This document shows, piece by piece, positions 56,531 through 64,000 of a stretch of 64,000 bases of DNA; the stretch's first letter is position 1, and each line of letters starts with the position of its first letter. Source of the DNA: Saussurea involucrata (Eukaryota > Streptophyta > Magnoliopsida > Asterales > Asteraceae); the NCBI GenBank assembly GCA_033807775.1, contig CM066326.1, forward strand, positions 92,356,873 through 92,420,872. The letters run 5' to 3'. The notes below the pieces were generated by a model. The model saw only the letters and a program-made list of their open reading frames with translations, was not told the DNA's origin and did not search any database. The position numbers and the translations under genes were made by a program.

Positions 56531-57834
56531 GAGTAAATTACTGTTTTGGTCCCTAAGGTATGTCAAAAATTACGAAACTGGTCATTTAACTTCAAAAATT
56601 ACCGTTTTGGTACCTCAGGTATGCAGTTTGTTACGAAATTGGTCCCTCGAGTTGACCGCCGTCTATTTCCTCCATTAAGCTCGAGGGTAAAATGGTCTTT
56701 TTGAAGTTAAAGGACCAGTTTCGTAATTTTTGACATACCTTAGGGACCAAAACAATAATTTACTCTTTTTTTAATTTTACCATTTTTTAATTAATTATAC
56801 CTTTTTTCTTTTTTCTTTTATTTTCTTTTCTTGAATCTTCATCTTCTTCAAGAAGATTACGAAGAACACTATACCAAGAATAAGAACACCAAGAATAACA
56901 ATAAATTATACACATATTAAAATCATAAATACTTCAATCAAACTCATATTTAATCATCTAAATTAAACCCAGCTTTTAAAACCTAAATCAAACCTAAATT
57001 TAGAAAACCAAAATCAATCAAGGGAAGAGAGAAAGAAGAGATCGAGAGAAGAGAGAATAAGATATCTGAGAAGAGATAGAGAGAAGGGATCGACAGAAGA
57101 AAGATCGAGGGAAGAGAGGTTGAGAGAAGAGAGATCGACGGCGGCCGCCTAGGGTTCAAGCGAAATCGCCGGAGAAGATGAACTCGCCGGAGAAGACGAA
57201 GTCTCCGGCTGATCTGGGTTCGTCTTCATCTCTAGTCTGTTCGTCTTCATCTCATCTTCTCTAACCACTCTATATTCATTACTAACCAAAACAACAATTT
57301 CACATTTGAAATCAAAAGGATGTGTAAGTGATTCCTTTTTATAGAGTTTAGTGTTTGATTCTTTAATCAAAGATGGTACTATTAATGATGTTGAGAATGT
57401 ATTTGCAGAAATTTGTGAAGGAAATGTTGGATTTGTCAAAATGTATTTTAGATTAGATTTGGATTTAGGGTTTAATTTATCTTATTTTTTGATTTTTTTT
57501 CTTCTTGGTGTATGTTCTTGGTTTTCATGGTGTTCATGTATTGTTGAAGAAGATGAATATTCAAGTAAAAAAATTATCTTGGTTTTCAAGTTGTTGGTGT
57601 TCTTGATTTAAGGTTCATGTGTTGTTGGAGAAGATGAACATTCAAGCAAAAAAATCAATTAAAAATGTTAAAAGAAATAAAAAATAGAGTAAATTACTGT
57701 TTTGGTCCCTAAGGTATGTCAAAAATTACGAAACTGGTCCTTTACCTGAGGTACCAAAACGGTAATTTTTGAAATTAAAGGACCAGTTTCGTAATTTTTG
57801 ACATACCTTAGGGACCAAAACAGTAATTTACTCT
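56531..57834. mobile_element. Mutator-like element whose two ends are each foldbacks
   Basis: Outer termini GAGTAAATTACTGTTTTGGT at both ends. Outer flanks CTTTAGTTA (56522-56530) and TTTTAGTTA (57835-57843) fit a 9-bp TSD with one mismatch. Each end (56531-56765 and 57687-57834) is itself a nearly perfect inverted repeat around GGTCCCTAAGGTATGTC and its inverse, while the inner flanks do not form a TSD. The 920-bp core holds purine repeats (57010-57135) and a short gene-like stretch. Confidence 0.75.
57010..57135. repeat. GAGAGAAGAGAGATCGA purine repeat
   Basis: Irregular repeats of GAAGAGAG and GATCGA in the core of the Mutator-like element. Confidence 0.75.
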
Positions 57835-57842
57835 TTTAGTTA

Positions 57843-58537
57843 TTTCCCACATAAGATGTATTGAAAGTAAATGTTTATTAGCCAATTACTATTTTATTAA
57901 ATGTATAGAATATTTTCAAAATTACAAATGACCATTGTGCTTTGCGAAAATGTCCAGATTTGATCCCTTCCTCTAACGGTGGTTAAAAATTTCGTTAAAT
58001 GAAGGGCACTTTCATTATTTTGACTTTTTTTTTTGTCTTTTACACAATCAAAACTGATGTCATGATTTTGGCGCATATTGTTTTTTGATCGAGTAAAGAC
58101 AAAAATATCTATAAAGGATGAAAATGGCTTCATTAAACAAATTTTTTTGATGGCTGTTAAAGAGTGGAACCAAATTTAGGCGTTTTTGCAAACTATGATA
58201 GTTATCATGTAATTTCAAAATTATAGGGATAAAAGTGTTATTTTCGATAAACCATGGGGACCAAGTTTGTAGTTTACTCTAAGAAATTTAATTGTTTATT
58301 TGTTTTGTTGATAAAGTTGAGGATTTATATAGAATCTTGAGTAAATTTTGTATTTGGCCCTTTTGGTTTGTTGAGAAATGTTATTTTAGTTCTTGTAAAA
58401 AACATTTAAATTGAAATTTACATTCATATGATTTAAAACTTATTATTGTTTTTGTTTTTGTCTTTATAATTTAACTTTTGTTGTTGTTTTCGTCTTAGTT
58501 ATAATTCATTATTGTTTTCGTATTTAAGTACGAGTTA
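57843..58537. other. AT-rich spacer, no gene seen
   Basis: Includes a decayed copy of the GGGACC...GGTTTG-type MITE near 58250-58360. No conserved frame. Confidence 0.4.
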
Positions 58538-58732
58538 GGGGCCGTTTACGTAATCATTTACTCAGTAAATGCTTACTGGTAAAATTCAACATTATCACTT
58601 ATTTACCGGGTAAGTCTCTTGGTGTTTGTCTTCGTTCTTACCGGAAAGATTCTAGGTTCTTGTCATATTCATCTGATAAAGTAATGTGACTTGTTAAACA
58701 CTTACCCGTGTAAGCGTTTGGTAAAAAGCCCC
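58538..58732. mobile_element. Tourist-type MITE with TTA TSD, 195 bp
   Basis: Left GGGGCCGTTTACGTAATC, right inverted GGGGCTTTTTACCAAACG, flanked by TTA (58535-58537 and 58733-58735). Best-preserved copy of the family also at 2524, 4803 and 23375. Confidence 0.85.
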
Positions 58733-59524
58733 TTACTCTTAGAAATGAATATAACACTAAACTGCAAACGATAGAAACAAAAACCTGAAAGCTATTTGTA
58801 CTTTTTTTTATGAGATGCGAATGGGATAAAACCTAATTTATACAGTTTCATAGTTTATATCATTCGATCCCAAAATAAGTGTTTACATTACTGTTTTATT
58901 TTGTTCCAAACTAAGTATTCACCTTCAAAAGTAAATGTTTATTTTCTCATTCTACTCTTAGTTATGAGGTGGGAAAATTTGATCTGTCTATAATTAAAGG
59001 AAAAATGTATTTTTGTCAATTATTTTTTTAATAATTATACATTTTTAAAAACACATGTTTTCTTTTATTTTAGACATTTGTTTTGAAAAGAAAGTACTAA
59101 TAGTTTTTATTGATAAAATATATGTTACAGTTTAACTTTAATTAACTTAATATCCATACCCAACCACATAATGAAATCGTTTCCTTAAACACATGTTATT
59201 TTCTTAAAAGAAAATAAAAATAAAAATAAAAATCCAAATTTATATTTAAATATAAATTACCTTAAATAACGAAATAATAAAATACTATCCACAATTTTTT
59301 TTCTTTAAAAAGTTATATATATTCATCTGATAAAGTAATGTGACTTGTTAAACACTAATCTACCCGTTTTAAAACAAATGTTTATAATAAAAATAAAATA
59401 TAATTTTAAAATTTTGTAGCTGTTACGTTTTTAAATAATTAAATGATAATTTTACTTTTGATAATAAGAATAAAACTTTCAACATCTTATAATTGAGGGT
59501 AAAAAGGGAAATTAAAGATTTACA

Positions 59525-59802
59525 TTGGCAGTTGCTTAATGGTTTAATGCAGAATGATTAAGTGGTCAGAATGATTAAAATGCTTTTATGATATAGTGCA
59601 AAATGAAATATGGTTGTTTGGTAACTGTTTAGAATGAAATCAGGGTGCTGAATGGCTAAGTGAGGCTCAGGATGCTAAATCATTAAGAGAGTTTTAAAAC
59701 CATTAAGAAGCAGACATTTTTTTTGCCAAACAGGATTTACCTCTTAGCGATTCAGAGGTTGTCTCTTAATGGAACCATTAAGAGGTAAACAAACAGCCCC
59801 TT
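59525..59802 (+). repeat. 270-bp MITE-like repeat, copy 1
   Basis: Contains GAATGATTAAGTGGTCA, GAAATCAGGGTGCTGA and ends AAGAGGTAAACAAACAGCCCC then TTA in pieces. Same orientation as copy 2 at 61044-61292. The end CAGCCCC|TTA suggests a Harbinger-type terminus with the left end lost. Confidence 0.7.
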
Positions 59803-61043
59803 AAGATGATGATTAATATGAACACTTAATTTGGGATGGAGGTAGTACTACTGTCGTCATGAAAATAAATGTCCACAATAGAAATGTGTAATTATTACAT
59901 CTTTTAATTAATAAAATGATACTTTACTTTTAAATATAGAAAGAAACAATTTCTCCATCATACGGTTAAAGGTAAAATGTGAAAATAAACTTTTACTTTT
60001 ATAAAGTATACACTTTTATTATGCGATCAACTAAAATATTAATGTAGACATCTAATTTGGGACGAAAATAATAATATTTACCAAAATGAACATGTAAAAT
60101 TACCGTGTATATATATTTATTTGTGCAAAGTATCAGTCATACGTTATTCGTTTCGAAATTAAATATTTGTGATAAAAACAACAGACCAATTTGAAACAAA
60201 TGATAATTTTATCATATCAAAGCATCTCCAACAAATTTAAGAAATTAAAATTTAAAATAATAAAAAAGTATATTTAATTCTAATCGTTTCTAACTAAAAT
60301 TTGAAAATTATGACATTAATTATATTATTAAAATATTTAACATATTAATTAAAAAGTAATTACTTACAAAAATTAATTTCATAAATCTTTATTGATGTGA
60401 GTAAGTAAGATCTATTTCTATCTTGTAAGAAATTACTTTTAAAGAGTCCACGATTTAAGGATTTGAAGGTTGTTAGAGATAAGTAAAAGCGGTACATAAA
60501 ACTTCATTAGTTGTTTTAGAATATTTTAAGTAATTAACATTAAATAGCGGTACATGAAGCTTTAGGGGTTGTTTTTAACAGTTTTTCATAAATGTTTTAC
60601 AATCTAGTATAGATATGAGATATTGAAATTAAATATTTATAGAAGTTAAAAGATAATCTTTTAACAATATAGGAACAGGTTCAGGGGAATACCACAAAAA
60701 ATGGAAAACTGAAAAACACACTGATAGTCCTTCAGCTGGACGATATGCACTTATACATCATACAAATAATTTATAACATGCACAAATACATATGCACATA
60801 GCTGATCTTATTATATATAATTTTAACACGAAAGGTTTAACTAATAATCAAATATTTGTAACATTTATTTAAAAAAGAAAAAGACTGGTTTATTGGTGTT
60901 TGCGCAATAAACGATAAATTTTTTCCAACGTGTAAAGTAAACAAATATAAAATTATCTCTATTTTAATTATAGATAAAATAAAATAATATCATGAAATGT
61001 TACTATATGTGAATATGAGTCGAAAAAACGATAGCTTTTTTAT

Positions 61044-61292
61044 GGAATGATTAAGTGGTCAAAATGGATAAGAGGCTTTTAAGAGATAGTGTAAAATGAA
61101 ATATGGTTATTTGATATTTGTTTATAATGAAATCAGGGTGCTGACTGGTTAAGGGTGACCCAATATGCTAAATCATTAAGAGGGTTTTTGAACCATTAAG
61201 AGGCAGACTTTTTTTTTGCCAAACAAGATTCACCTTTGAATGATTCAGAGGTACCTCTTAATTGAACTATTAAGAGGTAAACAAACAACCCT
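61044..61292 (+). repeat. 270-bp MITE-like repeat, copy 2
   Basis: Direct copy of 59525-59802, roughly 85% similar by eye, 1.5 kb away. Ends AAACAAACAACCCTTTG. Confidence 0.7.
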
Positions 61293-61713
61293 TTGATCTT
61301 AGTTACAAATGAAAAGTTACGAGCTCACGGGAATGTTTTAACATGCATACACGAATCTCTAAATGAACAAAATTTAACAATGTATAACCGACTGTAATAA
61401 TCCGTGAAAAAAGGAATGCATGATAATCGAAAAGGTAATAAACAATTATAGAGATAATATCCATTAATTTTACCGTAACACAAAAATCAAACATTTGGTT
61501 TACTACTTTACTAACAGTAATACGATTAAAATCAAGTTAAATCATACAACTGATATATAGCTACTATGATACCAGTATGTGACTCGTAAATCTTTTTTCT
61601 TCATGTATATCAATAAAAATAAGTATAAAGATAACACAGTATATTTATTTAATAAAAGGTGGCTAATATAAAAAATCGCGGTAAAAACACATAACAAATA
61701 AAACATTCTATAA

Positions 61714-62037
61714 GGTAGCGTTTGATATGCAGACTGGATGGGACGGGACTGGATTGGACAAGACTGGACAAGACGGGACTGGACTGGAGGAGATGATTTT
61801 AATCTAGGTTTAGCTATTCTAATGTTTGGAAAAAATGACTATTTTAGTAATCTTATGTTTTAGTCCCATGTTGTTCCACCTATTTTGGTGGAACAAAAAA
61901 TCTTAAGTTTTGTCCAATGAAAACTTATTTTTGTGTCATGTTGTCCCATCTGATTTTTGTCCCATGACATACCAAACATGAGACTATTTTTTTGTCCCGT
62001 TCCGTCCCACCCAGTCTGCTTATATACCAAACGGTCC
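61714..62037. mobile_element. GGTAGCGTTTGATATGC TIR element, 324 bp
   Basis: Left GGTAGCGTTTGATATGCAGA, right inverted GGACCGTTTGGTATATAAGC, both followed by GACTGG/GGGACGG words like the 27.1-kb element. Flanks TAA and TTA are not identical. Confidence 0.6.
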
Positions 62038-62366
62038 TTAAAACACTGATATTTGTCCCATTATTTAACAAATAAGGTAATTACGAAAATGTTTTGCCTA
62101 CTTTTTGTGATTTTCAAGTTATCTACATTTGGTAATGCAAAAAAGCTCGTCAAACGAGTCGAAGTTGTACCAACCGGATTAGACACATTTCATACAAACG
62201 TATGGAGTACGATGTAGTATTGTTTCTTCTTTTTGGTCTTTCTTTTTCGTTTTTTGTTCCTTTTTTCTTGCTTTGGGTTTTACAATTTGGACTTCACTTT
62301 GGTCGAGTTGAAATGGTGGGGTTCAGAACCAAAATAATGGGATATAATCGTAAAGGATGTCCAACT

Positions 62367-62538
62367 GTCAATCAGGTTGTAGCACAGTGGTTGATCGTCC
62401 TGGGTGATTTGGTGGAATATCTCATCTATCCAGGGTTTGATCCCAGGCGTCCTCAACATTGATAAGACATCTTTAAGTTTCAAAATTGTCAGGGATTAGT
62501 TCGGGTTGTGCCTGAGATACCTTTTAAAAAAAAAAAGG
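62367..62538 (+). mobile_element. tRNA-derived SINE, plus orientation
   Basis: A box TGTAGCACAGTGGTTGATC, B box GGGTTTGATCCC, A tail at 62525-62536. TSD TGTCCAACT (62358-62366) versus TGCCCAACT after the tail, one mismatch. The open frame 62202-62462 runs through it and is not a gene. Confidence 0.82.
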
Positions 62539-63079
62539 GTGCCCAACTCGAGGGCCAATGGGTTGTTTTTGGCACTTTAAATTTTATATATGATATGTGA
62601 ACAATATATGTTATCAGTAGTCTAAATTTATGAATCACAACTGATAGTATAAATAGAATTACACTGGTATTATTTTCTTTAGTATTATATATATAGATGT
62701 GGATTCAAATGAGAATAAAACCTATTTAAAAGAATAAAGGGATGAATCTCATCCATTGATTGAATGAGATCAAGGGTTAGAAAACGTAATTGCATATTCT
62801 GTAATTAGGAACAATATTAAACAATTTTACATACAAAGACATATTATTATAAGGGTAAAATTGGAAGAAAAAGAAAAGCATAACCGGATGTGATGTTGGT
62901 GGGCGAATATCACGAATGTGATTATTATCATAATCAAATAAAATCGTTTCCTATTTTCTCTCATACGGTGGGTGTCTCGTTCAAGAAAGCAAGAAGGAGA
63001 GAGAGAGAGAAAGGACTGCTGTCGATGAAGAAGATTACTGAGATTTGAAAAAACCCTAATCGAAACAAGGAGACAATAG

Positions 63080-63082
<3 letters not shown>

Positions 63083-63135
<53 letters not shown>
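63083..63135. repeat. (TA)n(GA)n compound microsatellite
   Basis: About 30 bp of TA followed by about 20 bp of GA. Confidence 0.95.
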
Positions 63136-63136
<1 letters not shown>

Positions 63137-63313
63137 TATGTGGTTATTACTAACTAACTAGTTACATTAATTTATTATATTATATATATTTTGTTATTGT
63201 AATAACATTTAACCAATGTTTAATTAAACTAAATTCAGAAACCAAGAGAATGGGTTCAACCATGAAAAACACCGATTGCTTTTCACAATGTCCCATTTCT
63301 CCATTGTCCCTTT

Positions 63314-64000
63314 TAGAGGTGTAAATAGATCAGGTTGGGTTGGGTTCGGGTTCAACCCATTTATTAATTGGGTTGAAAAACTCAACCCAACCTGATCTGT
63401 TTAAGTAAATGGGTTGAGATTTTCAACCCAACCCAACCTGGGTTGAACCTGGGTTAGTAGCGGGTTGACCTGTTTATTATTTTTTCAACCCAACCCATTT
63501 AATAAATGGGTTGCACCTGGGTTGACCCATTTATTTTAAAACTTTAAGTAAATTAAAAAAGAACTTAAACCTAATTCCATGACAAATACACAAGTCACAA
63601 CCACAAAACCAAATAAATTGTCCAAAGTTTCAATAAAACACAAACATAAAGTGGAATAAATTGTTCAAAGTTTAATTAACACAATCATAAAGTCAAAAAA
63701 ATAAGTTTCTAAACTCTAAGTAACTCGACTTCCACTTTCACCGACTCCAACTTCACTCTCGGTATTAGTATTACTCTCCTCTTGATCTCCCATCTTCTCC
63801 GTCATGATTGCTCCACATAGCGCCTCAAGTTGCGATTCCATTTGTGCTATATAAATAAATAAATTAACCAACTTAATACGATAAAAGAAATATATAAACA
63901 AGTTACTACGAAATATATAAATAACAAGTTAGAACAAACCTTCTCCATATACCCAATCTCTTAAACAAATAATAGCCTCAACTGTAGAAGGCTTCAATGA
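63314..64000 (-). mobile_element. hAT transposon, 3' end, runs off window
   Basis: Left terminus TAGAGGTGTAAATAGATCAG, followed by about 200 bp of GGGTTGGGTT/AACCCAACCC repeats (63325-63530), then the 3' end of a transposase gene on the minus strand. The 8 bp left of the end (GTCCCTTT) would be the TSD to test on the far side. Confidence 0.75.
63716..64000 (-). CDS. hAT transposase C-terminus, partial
   Basis: Two exons on the minus strand: window end to 63940, and 63846-63716, with a GT..AG intron 63939-63847 in phase 1. The first piece encodes SLKPSTVEAIICLRDWVYGE, the end of the hAT C-terminal dimerisation domain (family pattern L.P..VEALIC..DW). The last exon encodes AQMESQLEALCGAI and then an acidic tail ending at the stop 63716. 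Dimerisation of this domain is needed for hAT transposition in studied members. The visible part has no stop or frameshift, so the element could still be coding; the catalytic region is outside the window. Confidence 0.75.

Larger units (their letters stand above)
58733..61713. other. MITE-rich AT intergenic DNA
   Basis: Contains decayed Stowaway-like segments (58865-59100, 59850-60070) with ATGTCCACAATA/TGTAGACAT words, a 40-bp phrase (CATCTGATAAAGTAATGTGACTTGTTAA in pieces) shared between 58670 and 59325, two copies of a 270-bp repeat and a Micron-like fragment at 60670-60800. No gene. Confidence 0.5.

Noticed and set aside
62202..62462. 86-codon frame with hydrophobic start
   Set aside because: The second half is a SINE and the first half is T-rich low-complexity DNA.

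Overview
This is a repeat-dense plant nuclear window. Genes have introns with GT..AG borders, and LTR retrotransposons, hAT, Harbinger, Mutator-like, Stowaway, SINE and Helitron-type signatures are abundant. Gene content says dicot. The Sirevirus-type copia element with its long extra ORF and the style of the gypsy LTRs suggest Asteraceae, but that is inference only.

Four host genes are supported. (1) Splicing factor PRP18, minus strand, 3874-6463, two exons, 423 aa. (2) A chalcone-isomerase-fold fatty-acid-binding protein of the FAP1 type, plus strand, 16708-21724, four exons, 287 aa. (3) A phytocyanin with a complete copper site, plus strand, 22804-24348. (4) A second phytocyanin, plus strand, 51614-53287, with the same intron position and phase but with the first copper histidine replaced by Gln. 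Genes 3 and 4 look like an old tandem pair now separated by about 27 kb of transposons.

Layout: 1-1.5 kb, gypsy LTR ends; 1.7-3.9 kb, Helitron end and MITEs; 3.9-6.5 kb, PRP18; 7.8-16.6 kb, a nested complex in which an hAT element was entered by a gypsy element with 2.1-kb LTRs and by a second hAT element, all three with readable target-site duplications (TSDs); 16.7-21.7 kb, FAP1 with transposon-filled introns; 22.8-24.3 kb, phytocyanin 1; 24.4-31 kb, AT-rich DNA with a Mutator-type MITE and two inverted-repeat elements carrying fragments of host genes (Asterix-like and MATH domain); 31.2-48.2 kb, a nest in which one gypsy solo LTR contains a second solo LTR (TSD TTATC), which contains a 12.9-kb Sirevirus copia element (TSD AATGC), which contains an Athila-type LTR plus primer-binding site; 49-51 kb, Mutator and hAT remnants; 51.6-53.3 kb, phytocyanin 2; 53.4-55.8 kb, a Harbinger element holding a third solo LTR; 55.8-63 kb, MITE-rich intergenic DNA; 63.3-64 kb, the 3' end of an hAT transposon whose transposase runs off the window.

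Most notable signals: an 11-bp motif (GCAGYAYTAAC) repeated dozens of times in the LTRs, a spacer array and the gag coding region of the young copia element; an insertion consisting of one LTR plus a primer-binding site, as expected for integrated plus-strand strong-stop DNA; gene fragments inside inverted-repeat elements; the FAP1 gene left with about 100 bp of native upstream DNA next to 8.8 kb of nested transposons; and different gypsy LTR families that each carry their own self-complementary minisatellite.
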